A stretch of DNA of 64,000 bases. It comes from Clostridiaceae bacterium. Lineage in GTDB: Bacteria > Bacillota > Clostridia > Lachnospirales > Lachnospiraceae. Below are positions 17,794 to 28,109 of the stretch, in pieces. Below the pieces are notes generated by a model. It saw nothing but the letters and a program-made list of their open reading frames with translations. It did not search any database and was not told where the DNA came from. The DNA is taken from positions 1 to 64,000 of the forward strand of contig CABIXM010000010.1 of the NCBI GenBank assembly GCA_902362725.1. The letters run 5' to 3'. How positions within the stretch are numbered: position 1 is the first letter of the stretch; the number at the start of each line of letters is the position of its first letter. A program made the translations under genes and the position numbers.

Positions 17794-18297
17794 ATGGATG
17801 TACAGGAATTAGTTGGTCTTGTGCCGTGGACGTTTGTCGCGCAGATTTGTAACCTGTTTATTCAGGTATATCTGATCAAGCGATTTCTGTTTAAGCCTGT
17901 AAATGAGATGCTCGAAAAAAGAAAGGCTCTGGCGGACGCCCAGATTCGTGAAGCCGAGAAGGCCAAGGCGGACGCGGACGCGATTAAGACGGAGTACGAG
18001 CAGAACATGAAGGAAGCGAAGGAGAAGGCAAATGAGATCCTTACCACCGCCCAGAGAACGGCGGCGCTTCAGAGCGAAGAGGTGCTGAAGGAGGCTGCTT
18101 CGCAGGCGGCTGCCCTGAAGTCCAAGGCAGAGAGCGACATCGCCCAGGAGAAGAGAAAAGCGGTCAATGAAATCAAGGATGAAATTGGCGGCATGGCCGT
18201 GGAGATTGCCGGAAAGGTAATCGAGCGGGAGATTAGTGAAGAGGATCACACGAAACTCATTGACGAATTTATCGCGAATGTAGGTGAGGCATCATGA
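17794..18297 (+). CDS. atpF: F-type ATP synthase subunit b
   Basis: A 167-aa peripheral-stalk protein. One membrane helix near the N-terminus (about residues 10-30) is followed by a long charged helix rich in Ala, Lys and Glu that forms the b-subunit coiled coil. It ends with the region that binds delta. The stop overlaps the start of atpH by 4 bases (ATGA), so the two are translationally coupled. AGGAGG lies 7 bases before the start. Confidence 0.95.
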   Translation: MDVQELVGLVPWTFVAQICNLFIQVYLIKRFLFKPVNEMLEKRKALADAQIREAEKAKADADAIKTEYEQNMKEAKEKANEILTTAQRTAALQSEEVLKEAASQAAALKSKAESDIAQEKRKAVNEIKDEIGGMAVEIAGKVIEREISEEDHTKLIDEFIANVGEAS

Positions 18298-18833
18298 CAC
18301 AGTACGCCAGATTGTATGGCGGCAGTCTCTATGACCTCGCTGCCGAAGAAAATCTTACGGACGCCATCGGGGAGCAGATGAAGGAGATCCGGGTGATCTT
18401 CCGGGAAAATCCCGATTATGTGAAGCTGCTTTGCGAGCCCTCAGTTCCGAAGACGGAACGGACCAAGCTCATTGAGGACGCTTTTGGCGGACAGGCAGAG
18501 CGTTATCTGGTGAATTTTATGAAGCTGCTGTGTGAGCGGAATCTCCTCGGAGAGTTCGCGGGCTGCTGTGAAGAATTTATACGGCGCTATCACGCGGATC
18601 ACGGAATCGCCGAGGCGGTAGTGACCAGCGCAGTGGCTTTAAGCGACGCGCAGCTGTCGGCCCTGAAGGCGAAGCTGGAAAAAATCAGTGGAAAAACCGT
18701 GGAGCTGGTACAGAAGCTGGATGCTTCTGTGGTGGCAGGCTTACGTGTGGAACTGGAAGGAAAGCAGCTTGACGGAACGGTTCAGGCCAGAATGTCAGGA
18801 ATTTCCAAAAAACTGAACGAAGTAATCGTGTAA
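18294..18833 (+). CDS. atpH: F-type ATP synthase subunit delta
   Basis: A 179-aa protein (OSCP/delta family) that joins the top of the F1 head to the b stalk. The N-terminal helical domain begins ARLYGGSLYDLA, and the C-terminal region has the usual VVAGLRVELEGKQLDGTV segment. Its length is normal. It overlaps atpF by 4 bases and is followed by atpA after 36 bases. Confidence 0.95.
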   Translation: MTQYARLYGGSLYDLAAEENLTDAIGEQMKEIRVIFRENPDYVKLLCEPSVPKTERTKLIEDAFGGQAERYLVNFMKLLCERNLLGEFAGCCEEFIRRYHADHGIAEAVVTSAVALSDAQLSALKAKLEKISGKTVELVQKLDASVVAGLRVELEGKQLDGTVQARMSGISKKLNEVIV

Positions 18834-18869
18834 CTGAAAAAATAACTGTTTAAAGGATGGAATGGAAAC

Positions 18870-20399
18870 ATGCAATTAAAACCAGAAGAAATCTCCAAAG
18901 TCATCCGCAGCCAGATCAAATATTATGACAATGCCATTCAGCAGAACGAGACCGGTACGGTCCTGATGGTCGGCGACGGTATTGCCAGAGCCAGCGGCCT
19001 TGTCAACTGTATGGCAGGCGAACTGCTGGAGTTTGAGGACGGCAGCTTTGGTATGGCCCAGAACCTGGAAGAGAACAGCGTGTCCATCGTATTGTTTGGT
19101 TCCGATGAGAACATCAGCGAGGGACAGACTGTAAAACGTACCGGCAAGGTCGTATCCGTTCCGGTCGGAGAAGCGATGATTGGACGTGTCGTAAACGCCC
19201 TGGGACAGCCGATCGACGGCGCAGGCCCTATCGTTACGGATACTTTCCGGCCGATCGAGAGTCCGGCTCCCGGTATCTGCGAGAGAAAGAGCGTATCCGA
19301 GCCGCTGCAGACCGGTATTAAGGCCATTGACTCCATGGTTCCCATCGGACGTGGACAGCGTGAGCTGATCATCGGTGACCGTCAGACCGGTAAGACTGCC
19401 ATTGCGGTAGACACCATTATTAACCAGAAGGGACAGGACGTAATCTGTATCTATGTAGCCATCGGTCAGAAGCGTTCCACCGTAGCCAATCTGGTAGAGA
19501 CTTTGACGAAGAACGGCGCCATGGATTACACCATGGTCGTAGCTGCGACTGCATCCGAGGCAAGCCCGCTGCAGTATATCGCGCCCTATTCCGGCTGTGC
19601 CATGGGCGAGTACTTTATGAATCAGGGAAAGCATGTGCTGATTATCTATGATGATTTGACCAAGCACGCGGTAGCTTACCGTGCACTCTCCCTGCTGATT
19701 CGCCGTCCGCCCGGCCGTGAGGCTTATCCGGGTGACGTATTCTATCTGCATTCCAGACTTCTGGAGCGTGCGGCGAAGCTGGACGATGAGCATGGCGGCG
19801 GTTCCATGACGGCGCTGCCCATCATCGAGACTCAGGCAGGCGACGTATCTGCCTACATCCCGACCAACGTCATCTCCATCACAGACGGACAGATCTTCCT
19901 GGAGACTGAGCTGTTCCACTCCGGCGTTATGCCGGCGGTAAACCCGGGTATCTCCGTATCCCGAGTAGGTGGTAACGCACAGATCAAGGCTATGAAGAAG
20001 GTAGCCGGTACCCTGAAGCTTCTGTATTCCCAGTACCGCGAGCTGCAGAGCTTCGCCCAGTTCGGTTCCGATCTGGATGCCGATACCAAGGCCCGTCTGG
20101 AGCAGGGAGCACGTATCGTGGAAGTCCTGAAGCAGAACCAGAACGCGCCGGTAGCGGTAGAGAAGCAGGTAGCGATTCTCTATGCGGTTACTAAGGGCAT
20201 CCTGACAAAGATTGCCACAGAGGACGTAAAGGCATACGAGGCAGGTCTCTATACCTATCTCGACACCGACGCCACAGGCGCTGCGGCTATGCAGGAGATC
20301 CGCTCCACAGGCAAGCTGGAAGCTGATACCGAGCAGAAGCTGAAAGAGGCCCTGGATGCGTATACCGAGCAGTTTCTGAATACAAAGCCTGAAAAATAA
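18870..20399 (+). CDS. atpA: F-type ATP synthase subunit alpha
   Basis: A 509-aa subunit of the F1 head, which binds nucleotide but does not turn it over. The P-loop GDRQTGKT is at residues 169-176, and the VSRVGGNAQ segment carries the arginine that reaches into the beta active site. Length and domain order (beta barrel, nucleotide domain, helical C-terminus) are standard. A weak GGATGG precedes the ATG. The last residues (LNTKPEK) differ from most alpha subunits but do not affect known sites. Confidence 0.97.
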   Translation: MQLKPEEISKVIRSQIKYYDNAIQQNETGTVLMVGDGIARASGLVNCMAGELLEFEDGSFGMAQNLEENSVSIVLFGSDENISEGQTVKRTGKVVSVPVGEAMIGRVVNALGQPIDGAGPIVTDTFRPIESPAPGICERKSVSEPLQTGIKAIDSMVPIGRGQRELIIGDRQTGKTAIAVDTIINQKGQDVICIYVAIGQKRSTVANLVETLTKNGAMDYTMVVAATASEASPLQYIAPYSGCAMGEYFMNQGKHVLIIYDDLTKHAVAYRALSLLIRRPPGREAYPGDVFYLHSRLLERAAKLDDEHGGGSMTALPIIETQAGDVSAYIPTNVISITDGQIFLETELFHSGVMPAVNPGISVSRVGGNAQIKAMKKVAGTLKLLYSQYRELQSFAQFGSDLDADTKARLEQGARIVEVLKQNQNAPVAVEKQVAILYAVTKGILTKIATEDVKAYEAGLYTYLDTDATGAAAMQEIRSTGKLEADTEQKLKEALDAYTEQFLNTKPEK

Positions 20400-20418
20400 G
20401 TGATAGAGGAGGAAGCAT

Positions 20419-21276
20419 ATGGCTGCAAATATGAAAGCGGTGAAGCTGCGTATCCGAAGTGTGCAGAGCACCATGCAGATCACCAAGGCGATGGAACTTG
20501 TAGCATCCTCCAAACTGCGTAAAGCAAAGGAACGTGCAGAAATCTGCCGTCCTTATTTCCGGGAGCTTCATGAGACCCTGCAGGACATCGCGGATGGCAA
20601 TACGGATTTGACCTCTGTGTATGTAAAACCGGCGGTGTCTGAAAAATACTGCTATGTGGTCATGGCAGGAGACCGCGGCCTGGCCGGCGGCTACAATTCC
20701 AATATGTTCAAGGCTGTGGAAGCGGCCATGGAAGGAAAGGATTGTGTGGTACTGCCCATCGGCAAGAAAGCGGTGGAGCATTTCCGGAGAAAGGGAATTC
20801 CCTGCATCACTGAGAAGTATGCGGAGATCGAGGACGTCTCGGTGGCCAACTGCTTCGAGATGGCCAATATGCTCTGCGGGGAATTCAAAAACAAGGAATT
20901 CGGTCATATCGAGCTTTGTTATACGAAGTTCGTGTCCATGCTGTCACAGCAGCCGGATAGGATTTCCATGCTGCCGCTGTCGGATCTGGCCAGAACTGAG
21001 GAGAAGAAGGAGCCGGTACGGAACCTGATTCTCTACGAGCCCAGCGCGGAGGAGGTCTTTGACGCCATCGTGCCGGAGTATCTGGCAGGTCTTATCTATG
21101 GCGGCGTCTGCGAGTCCCAGGCCAGTGAGCTGGCGGCCCGGAGAATGGCCATGGAGGCCGCTACCGGCAATGCGGAAGAGATGATCGAAAACCTGAACCT
21201 GTTTTATAACAGAGCCCGTCAGGCCAGCATAACGCAGGAAATCACAGAGATTGTTGGAGGTGCGGAAGGCATCTGA
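20419..21276 (+). CDS. atpG: F-type ATP synthase subunit gamma
   Basis: A 285-aa central shaft protein. The N-terminal helix contains VQSTMQITKAMELVASSKL and the C-terminal helix NLNLFYNRARQASITQEI, the two strands of the coiled coil that turns inside the alpha/beta head. AGGAGGAA lies before the start, 19 bases after atpA. Length and order in the operon are normal. Confidence 0.97.
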   Translation: MAANMKAVKLRIRSVQSTMQITKAMELVASSKLRKAKERAEICRPYFRELHETLQDIADGNTDLTSVYVKPAVSEKYCYVVMAGDRGLAGGYNSNMFKAVEAAMEGKDCVVLPIGKKAVEHFRRKGIPCITEKYAEIEDVSVANCFEMANMLCGEFKNKEFGHIELCYTKFVSMLSQQPDRISMLPLSDLARTEEKKEPVRNLILYEPSAEEVFDAIVPEYLAGLIYGGVCESQASELAARRMAMEAATGNAEEMIENLNLFYNRARQASITQEITEIVGGAEGI

Positions 21277-21322
21277 TGAGGTGCGGGCGAAAGCCTGCAA
21301 CCTGAACTAGGAATCAAAATAA

Positions 21323-22729
<1,407 letters not shown>

Positions 22730-22741
22730 AGGGGGATGTCT

Positions 22742-23143
22742 ATGAAGACTTTTCCGTTACGAATCGGAACGCCGGACGGACTGCTTTTCGAAGGAGAGGC
22801 AGAGCGGATCGTCTGCAGAACCATTACCGGTGATCTGGCGATTCTGGCCGGACACAGTAATTTCTGCACCGCCCTCGGTATGGGACACGCCCATGTGGCG
22901 CTTCCGGACGGGACCACCCGGGAAGCGGCCTGCATCGGCGGTATGCTGTCCATGATGAACGGTACCTGCCGCGTCATGGCCACCACCTGGGAATGGAAAG
23001 AGGACATCGACGAGGAGCGTGCAGTGAAGGCTAAGGAGCGCGCTGAGAAGCTGCTGGAGGACAAGAGCCTCAGTGAGCGCGACTACCGCATGGCGGAAGC
23101 GCGCCTGAAGAGAGCTTTGCTCCGTCTGGATGTAAAGGGATAA
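22742..23143 (+). CDS. atpC: F-type ATP synthase subunit epsilon
   Basis: A 133-aa subunit with an N-terminal beta sandwich (TPDGLLFEGEAERIV, GDLAILAGHSNFCTALG) and a C-terminal helical hairpin rich in Lys, Glu and Arg, the part that brakes ATP hydrolysis. Two ATGs are possible, at 22736 and 22742; the second is better spaced from the AAAGGGGG ribosome binding site. It is the last gene of the operon and is followed by a strong terminator. Confidence 0.93.
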   Translation: MKTFPLRIGTPDGLLFEGEAERIVCRTITGDLAILAGHSNFCTALGMGHAHVALPDGTTREAACIGGMLSMMNGTCRVMATTWEWKEDIDEERAVKAKERAEKLLEDKSLSERDYRMAEARLKRALLRLDVKG

Positions 23144-23162
23144 TCGGATAGATTAGATACAA

Positions 23163-23219
23163 GAAAACCGGATCTTCGGTGTCCGCCTGGAGCGGACGCA
23201 CGAAGACCCGGTTTTTTTC
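23163..23219 (+). terminator. Terminator of the ATP synthase operon
   Basis: AAAACCGG-atCTTCG pairs with CGAAG-acCCGGTTTT around an inner GTCCGC/GCGGAC hairpin, followed by a run of T ending at 23218. It lies 20 bases after the atpC stop. Confidence 0.9.
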
Positions 23220-23227
23220 ATATACTA
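23200..23227 (+). promoter_or_regulatory. Possible sigma-K-type promoter
   Basis: CATATACTA (23219-23227) fits the sigma-K -10 pattern CATAnnnTA, and AC lies 17 bases upstream at 23200-23201. It is 20 bases before the next start codon. The pattern is short and could arise by chance. Confidence 0.35.
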
Positions 23228-23246
23228 CTACAAAAAGGATTTTCCC

Positions 23247-23651
23247 ATGAAATATGATGACGAACTGCAATCCGGTTTCGGAGTGTATCAGGCATATCCG
23301 TTTTACCCTTTTCTGCCGTGGGAAGATGAGAAGACGCGCGATCAGAGGCGTTTTCGGGAACTGTATCCGATGCTTGCAAGATGCATTCAGCCGCTGGTAG
23401 AGAAGGCCTGCGATATGCAGGAATACGAGGGCAGCTTCATGTTCGACGAGTATCCGGATCAGCTGATGATAAGACGCGTAAGCCGCAGCATCTACGACCA
23501 GCTGGATAAGAGCGCCTACCAGGACGATCTGATGATGCAGGAGATCAACGGGCGCAACTGGCTGGAGGATTTCGTGACGGTGATGCTGTTGAATGAGATG
23601 TATAGCCGGAGATGCCGCAGGCGGGATCGCAGGTGCGGAGGAATATTTTAG
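23247..23651 (+). CDS. Conserved-type hypothetical protein, possibly spore-associated
   Basis: A 134-aa soluble protein with no named family that I can support. It is rich in Tyr, Asp, Arg and Met, with an aromatic start (QAYPFYPFLPW), a central MFDEYPDQLMIRR segment and an Arg/Cys-rich tail (MYSRRCRRRDRRCGG). This composition resembles small spore coat proteins of Clostridia. A sigma-K-like promoter lies upstream, and AAAAAGGA is the ribosome binding site. The sporulation link is inference from composition and promoter only. Confidence 0.6.
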   Translation: MKYDDELQSGFGVYQAYPFYPFLPWEDEKTRDQRRFRELYPMLARCIQPLVEKACDMQEYEGSFMFDEYPDQLMIRRVSRSIYDQLDKSAYQDDLMMQEINGRNWLEDFVTVMLLNEMYSRRCRRRDRRCGGIF

Positions 23652-23682
23652 AAACGCCGGTCAGAGAGAGCGCGGAAGCGAC

Positions 23683-23738
23683 AAAAGGAGGAGTCTGGAA
23701 AGTGTTTTCGTGAATACTACTTTCCGGGCTCCTCTTTA
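23683..23738. terminator. Bidirectional terminator between convergent genes
   Basis: AAAGGAGgAGtCtGGAAAGT pairs with ACTTTCCgGgCTCCTCTTT across a 15-base loop, between the stops of the hypothetical gene and the HAD phosphatase gene. A and T tracts flank the stem on both sides. Confidence 0.8.
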
Positions 23739-23756
23739 TATGGAAGATAACAATCC

Positions 23757-24557
23757 TCAATCTGCAAAATGCTTCTTTGCCGCCTCAATGGCCTGAGCCA
23801 GCCCGTCGTGATCCACGTCCGCGGTCACATAATCCGCCCGGGCCTGCACGTTGGGCATGGCGTTACCCATGGCTACGCCGAAGCCTGCAGCTTCGATGAG
23901 TTCCACATCGTTCATGCTGTCGCCGATGGCTGCGCAATTCTCAAAGGTGGTATGATAGTGATCGAGAATGCGCTGCGCACCCTTGACCTTACCGTTTTCC
24001 CGTGGGATGATATCAGCGCCGCCCAGATTATCGCCCATGTATAGCAGCTTGATTTCCGGAAAATGAGCCTGCAGATCAGCAATGGCTTCCGGTGTATCGG
24101 ACAGAAACATGGAGGGAACCCGCTGGTGGTAAAGGGCGCGGAAAGCTTCGCCGCTTTCGGGCATCAGACGACGCTGTTTATTGGATGCCATTTCCCGGAA
24201 GCGGGGCAGGTTGGAAGTTACCCATTTTCCGTTGTAACCAGACATCAGGCAGTAATTTTTCTCCACAACATAATCAAGAATACGAGTCTGCAGCTCCGGA
24301 TCGAAGAATTTCTCATGAATCAGTTTCCCTTCTATCTCAATGATGGCGCCGTTGGAGCTGACGAGACAGTCCGGTGCGAAGCGCCCATGGAACTCTTCCG
24401 GCAGAGAATCGCTTCGGAAGGCGCGCCCGCTGGCCAGCGCAATCTTGTAGCCGTCCTCGTGGAGCCTTATCAGGGCTTCCAGAGAGCTTTCCGGGATGGA
24501 CCAGGTTTGATGGCTGAAAATTGTGTTATCATAATCAATAAAAAATACAGGCTTCAT
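23757..24557 (-). CDS. HAD-superfamily Cof-type sugar-phosphate phosphatase
   Basis: A 266-aa phosphatase. Motif I is DYDNT (D8 nucleophile, D10 acid/base), motif II lies in ALASGRAFRS, and motif IV is GDSMNDVEL with the metal-binding aspartates. The central cap belongs to the Cof/IIB type, whose members act on sugar phosphates or flavin and pyridoxal precursors. Of two adjacent ATGs, the second (24557) is better spaced from GAGGAG. It stands alone on the minus strand. The substrate is unknown. Confidence 0.9.
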   Translation of the reverse strand: MKPVFFIDYDNTIFSHQTWSIPESSLEALIRLHEDGYKIALASGRAFRSDSLPEEFHGRFAPDCLVSSNGAIIEIEGKLIHEKFFDPELQTRILDYVVEKNYCLMSGYNGKWVTSNLPRFREMASNKQRRLMPESGEAFRALYHQRVPSMFLSDTPEAIADLQAHFPEIKLLYMGDNLGGADIIPRENGKVKGAQRILDHYHTTFENCAAIGDSMNDVELIEAAGFGVAMGNAMPNVQARADYVTADVDHDGLAQAIEAAKKHFAD

Positions 24558-24734
24558 CATAATCTCCTCAAAATGTAAAACAATGTATCGCGCCAAAGCT
24601 GCTGAAAGAAATGCAGTGTCACAAAAGACATTATAGCGTATTTGGAAACAGAAAGGAAGAACTCAGTTGGAAAATAGTATAAGTGACAGACAGTTTTCCT
24701 TTTAAAATGGGCTTTTTTCGTGAAATATACGGTA

Positions 24735-24762
24735 TTTACAAATGGAAAGTTTGTGGTATACT
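24735..24762 (+). promoter_or_regulatory. Probable murA promoter
   Basis: TTTACA (24735-24740), a 16-base spacer and TATACT (24757-24762) lie 250 bases before murA and 15 bases before the hairpin repeat. Bases 24558-24734 upstream hold nothing recognisable. Confidence 0.5.
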
Positions 24763-24776
24763 AAACTAAGGCTTGC

Positions 24777-24879
24777 AGCAAGCAGAGCTTGCAAAGATGC
24801 GCACTCGGCGCAGTGGTAGATGGTTGCTGAAGCAACCGCGCCTCGGCGCGAGAATGTGCCAATGGCACATTCTTTCTTG
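24777..24879 (+). repeat. Dispersed hairpin-array repeat, copy A (murA leader)
   Basis: A 103-bp repeat, nearly identical to 27844-27945 and 44232-44334. It is five short hairpins in a row: GCAAGC/GCTTGC, TGCGC/GCGCA, GGTTGC/GCAACC, CGCGC/GCGCG and a 9-bp stem GAATGTGCC/GGCACATTC followed by TTTCTT. This copy lies in the transcribed leader of murA and lacks the long first hairpin seen in the other two. The final stem and T run look like a terminator. Confidence 0.9.
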
Positions 24880-25011
24880 TGTATAAAGAAGTATGATTTC
24901 AGGAAAGCTAGAAAAGGGGCAGGTAAGCGTCCCCCGGATAATAAAGCATAGAACATAAAACCAGGCCGCGTGAAGCGGCGACAGTAAGAAATCAGAGAAA
25001 CGGGAGTTATT

Positions 25012-26304
25012 ATGGATCAGTATGTGATTAAAGGCGGCAACCCCCTGGTCGGTGAGGTAGAGATTGGCGGCGCGAAGAACGCGGCCCTTGCGATTCTCGC
25101 GGCAGCGATTATGACAGATGAAACAGTTTTGATAGAGAACCTTCCGGATGTGCGGGACATCAATGTCCTGCTGGAAGCCATGCAGCAGATTGGTGCGCAG
25201 ACTGACCGTATCGATCGCCATACGGTGAAGATTAACGGATCCCACATCGGGGATTACAGTGTAGACTACGAATATATTAAGAAGATTCGCGCTTCCTATT
25301 ATCTGCTGGGCGCACTGCTCGGCAAGTATAAGAAGGCGGAAGTACCCCTTCCGGGCGGCTGCAATATCGGCAGCAGACCCATCGACCAGCATCTGAAGGG
25401 CTTCCGGGCCATGGGCGCTGACGTGAAGATTGAGTATGGTTCCATTATGGCGGAGGCAAAGCATCTGCGCGGCAGCCATATTTACCTGGACGTGGTCTCC
25501 GTAGGAGCGACCATCAATATCATGATGGCGGCTTCCATGGCGGAGGGCAATACCGTCATTGAAAATGCGGCCAAGGAGCCCCATGTGGTAGATGTGGCGA
25601 ACTTCCTGAACAGCATGGGCGCGAACATTAAGGGCGCAGGTACTGACGTGATCCGAATCAAGGGCGTGGAGAAGCTTCACAGCACCGAGTATTCGATTAT
25701 CCCGGATCAGATCGAAGCCGGAACCTTCATGTTCGCGGCAGCGGCGACCCGGGGCGACGTGACGGTCAAGAACGTCATTCCGAAGCATCTGGAGGCCACC
25801 ACTTCCAAGCTTCTGGAGATCGGCTGTGAGATCGAGGAGCTGGATGACGCAGTCCGCGTGGTATGCTCTAAGGGACTTCGTAGCACCAATGTCAAGACCC
25901 TGCCTTATCCGGGATTTCCGACGGATATGCAGCCTCAGATCACCGCGACCCTGGCACTGGCCAAGGGCAGCAGCATTGTGACCGAGAGCATTTTCGAAAA
26001 CCGGTTTAAATATGTAGACGAGCTGGCCCGCATGGGAGCCAATATCAAGGTGGAGGGCAATACGGCTATTATCGACGGCGTGGAGCGCTATACAGGCGCA
26101 CGAGTGTCCAGTCCGGATCTCCGTGCAGGGGCGGCGCTGGTTATCGCAGGTCTGGCGGCGGACGGTATCACCATCGTGGACGACATTCATTATATCGAGC
26201 GCGGATACGAACGCTTCGATGAAAAGCTCCGTTCTCTGGGAGCAGAGATGGAGAAGGTCGGCGACGAGAGGGAAATCCAGAAATTTCGCCTGAGAGTGGG
26301 TTGA
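25012..26304 (+). CDS. murA: UDP-N-acetylglucosamine 1-carboxyvinyltransferase
   Basis: A 430-aa enzyme for the first committed step of peptidoglycan synthesis: it transfers enolpyruvate from phosphoenolpyruvate to UDP-GlcNAc. K22 and N23 in GGAKNAAL and the catalytic C117 in the loop PGGCNIGSRP are present; a cysteine at this place is the residue that fosfomycin alkylates. The length is normal. CGGGAG precedes the ATG. It is a single-gene unit with a long leader that contains a hairpin-array repeat. Confidence 0.97.
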   Translation: MDQYVIKGGNPLVGEVEIGGAKNAALAILAAAIMTDETVLIENLPDVRDINVLLEAMQQIGAQTDRIDRHTVKINGSHIGDYSVDYEYIKKIRASYYLLGALLGKYKKAEVPLPGGCNIGSRPIDQHLKGFRAMGADVKIEYGSIMAEAKHLRGSHIYLDVVSVGATINIMMAASMAEGNTVIENAAKEPHVVDVANFLNSMGANIKGAGTDVIRIKGVEKLHSTEYSIIPDQIEAGTFMFAAAATRGDVTVKNVIPKHLEATTSKLLEIGCEIEELDDAVRVVCSKGLRSTNVKTLPYPGFPTDMQPQITATLALAKGSSIVTESIFENRFKYVDELARMGANIKVEGNTAIIDGVERYTGARVSSPDLRAGAALVIAGLAADGITIVDDIHYIERGYERFDEKLRSLGAEMEKVGDEREIQKFRLRVG

Positions 26305-26368
26305 CAAAACACTCGAAGAGGTGTAATGTATAGCATAAGATAAACAAATTGAATATTGTATTACTTTT

Positions 26369-26470
26369 CTCTTATTCAGAGTGATGGAGATACAAAGGAT
26401 CTGTGAAGTCACGGCAACCCCGCGGATGCGGAAGGTGCCAACCTGAGCGAGTTGAATCGAACAATAAGAG
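26369..26470 (+). ncRNA. SAM-I (S-box) riboswitch aptamer upstream of metK
   Basis: The sequence follows the S-box consensus: P1 strands TCTTATT and AATAAGA enclose CAGAGTGATGGAGA, then GAAGTCACGGCAACC and GGAAGGTGCCAACCTGAGCGAG. The conserved kink-turn and SAM-contact segments are in place. Binding of S-adenosylmethionine would favour the terminator downstream and shut off metK. Confidence 0.93.
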
Positions 26471-26492
26471 GATTTGGTTATCGTGATATAAA

Positions 26493-26527
26493 CAGGTCCG
26501 CTTGAACATCAGCGGGCCTTAACTTTT
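26493..26527 (+). terminator. Riboswitch expression-platform terminator
   Basis: GGTCCGCT pairs with AGCGGGCC around an 8-base loop, followed by TTAACTTTT. It lies between the SAM-I aptamer and the metK ribosome binding site, the standard place for a SAM-off terminator. Confidence 0.8.
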
Positions 26528-26563
26528 GCAAAAAAACAAATCAGAAGAAGAAAGGAAGAGACC

Positions 26564-27751
26564 ATGGAAAAATTATTATTTACCTCAGAATCCGTAACAG
26601 AAGGCCATCCGGACAAAATCTGCGACCAGATTTCCGATGCTATCCTTGACGCTCTGCTGGAGCAGGATCCCATGAGCCGCGTAGCATGTGAGACTGCTAC
26701 CACCACAGGCCTGGTGCTTGTCATGGGTGAGATTACCACCAAGGCTTATGTAGATATTCAGAAAATCGTTCGTGACACTGTTCGCGAGATCGGCTACGAC
26801 CGCGGAAAATACGGCTTCGACGCAGACAACTGCGCGGTTATCACCGCCATCGACGAGCAGTCCACCGATATCGCCATGGGAGTAAATAAGGCTTTGGAAG
26901 CAAAGGAGCACCTGATGAGCGAGGATGAGATCGAGGCCATCGGCGCAGGCGACCAGGGTATGATGTTCGGCTATGCGGTCAATGAGACTCCGGAGTTGAT
27001 GCCTTATCCGATTTCCCTGGCCCACAAGCTGACCAGACAGCTGACCAAGGTTCGTAAGGACGGCACTCTGACCTACCTTCGTCCGGACGGAAAGTCCCAG
27101 GTAACCGTAGAGTATGACGAGAACGGCAAGCCCGTCCGCCTGGACGCTGTGGTTCTGTCTACCCAGCACGGTGAGGAAGTAACTCAGGAGCAGATTCATG
27201 AGGATATTAAGAAGTATGTCTTTGATCCGATCCTTCCGGCAGAGATGGTAGACGAGAATACCAAGTTCTTCATCAATCCCACCGGACGCTTTGTTATCGG
27301 CGGACCTCACGGAGACAGCGGACTGACCGGTCGTAAGATCATCGTAGACACCTACGGTGGAATGGCGCGTCATGGCGGCGGAGCTTTCTCCGGCAAGGAC
27401 TGCACCAAGGTAGACCGTTCTGCGGCTTATGCAGCCCGTTACGTGGCAAAGAACATCGTAGCGGCAGGTCTGGCTGACCGTTGTGAGATTCAGCTGTCCT
27501 ATGCCATCGGCGTAGCGCGCCCGACTTCTATCAATGTGGACACCTTCGGAACTGGCAAGGTATCTGATTCCAAGCTGGTAGAGATTATCCGCGAGAACTT
27601 CGATCTGCGCCCGGCTGGAATTATCCGTATGCTGGATCTGCGCAGACCGATCTACAAGCAGACTGCAGCTTACGGCCACTTTGGCCGCACCGACCTGGAT
27701 CTGCCCTGGGAGAAGACAGACAAGGTCGAGGATCTGAAAAAATATCTGTAA
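26564..27751 (+). CDS. metK: S-adenosylmethionine synthetase
   Basis: A 395-aa enzyme that makes S-adenosylmethionine from methionine and ATP. Visible signatures are [15 protein letters not shown] (H15, D17), [12 protein letters not shown] and [21 protein letters not shown]. The length is standard. GAAGAAAGGAAGAG precedes the start. It is controlled by the SAM-I riboswitch directly upstream and followed by its own terminator. Confidence 0.98.
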   Translation: MEKLLFTSESVTEGHPDKICDQISDAILDALLEQDPMSRVACETATTTGLVLVMGEITTKAYVDIQKIVRDTVREIGYDRGKYGFDADNCAVITAIDEQSTDIAMGVNKALEAKEHLMSEDEIEAIGAGDQGMMFGYAVNETPELMPYPISLAHKLTRQLTKVRKDGTLTYLRPDGKSQVTVEYDENGKPVRLDAVVLSTQHGEEVTQEQIHEDIKKYVFDPILPAEMVDENTKFFINPTGRFVIGGPHGDSGLTGRKIIVDTYGGMARHGGGAFSGKDCTKVDRSAAYAARYVAKNIVAAGLADRCEIQLSYAIGVARPTSINVDTFGTGKVSDSKLVEIIRENFDLRPAGIIRMLDLRRPIYKQTAAYGHFGRTDLDLPWEKTDKVEDLKKYL

Positions 27752-27766
27752 GAAAGACTGTGTAAA

Positions 27767-27803
27767 AGGACAGAGCTTCAACATGAAGCCCTGTCCCTTT
27801 TTA
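27767..27803 (+). terminator. metK terminator
   Basis: AAAGGACAGaGCTTC pairs with GAAGCcCTGTCCcTTT, followed by a T run. A hairpin-array repeat begins directly after the T run. Confidence 0.85.
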
Positions 27804-27945
27804 ATGGAATAGGAAATTCCGATAGAATTCCCTATTCCATTAAAGCAAGCAGAGCTTGCAAAGATGCGCACTCGGCGCAGTGGTAGATGGTTGCTGAAGC
27901 AACCGCGCCTCGGCGCGAGAATGTGCCAATGGCACATTCTTTTTT
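27802..27945 (+). repeat. Dispersed hairpin-array repeat, copy B (after metK)
   Basis: Begins with a long hairpin, TAATGGAATAGGaAATTC paired with GAATTcCCTATTCCATTA (27802-27842), then the 100-bp core shared with copies A and C (27844-27945) with its five short hairpins. It starts at the end of the metK terminator T run. Confidence 0.9.
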
Positions 27946-28018
27946 ATCATTCCAGTATAGGAAATCCTGACGGATTTTTCCTTTACAAATTTTTAAGAAA
28001 ATCCCCACTGCATTTTTC

Positions 28019-28048
28019 TTGACGGGACAGGTCTGGCTGGCCTATAAT
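28019..28048 (+). promoter_or_regulatory. Sigma-A promoter of the RND efflux operon
   Basis: TTGACG (28019-28024), an 18-base spacer and a perfect TATAAT (28043-28048), 61 bases before the adaptor start codon. Confidence 0.75.
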
Positions 28049-28061
28049 AAGATTCAGTTTT

Positions 28062-28079
28062 CGACCGACTGGTCGGTCG
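28062..28079. promoter_or_regulatory. TetR-type operator
   Basis: CGACCGAC-TG-GTCGGTCG is a perfect 18-bp palindrome just downstream of the -10 box, where a bound repressor would block initiation. GACCGACNNGTCGGTC-type palindromes are typical TetR-family sites. The TetR gene at the end of the same operon is the likely ligand-responsive regulator. Confidence 0.8.
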
Positions 28080-28109
28080 GATTTTGCCGAATATAGAGGA
28101 GGACATTTG

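Noticed and set aside
18876..20513. 545-codon minus-strand open frame
   Set aside because: It is antisense to atpA, which is unmistakable.
24766..26412. 548-codon minus-strand open frame
   Set aside because: Antisense to murA; part of it is the hairpin repeat and the SAM riboswitch.
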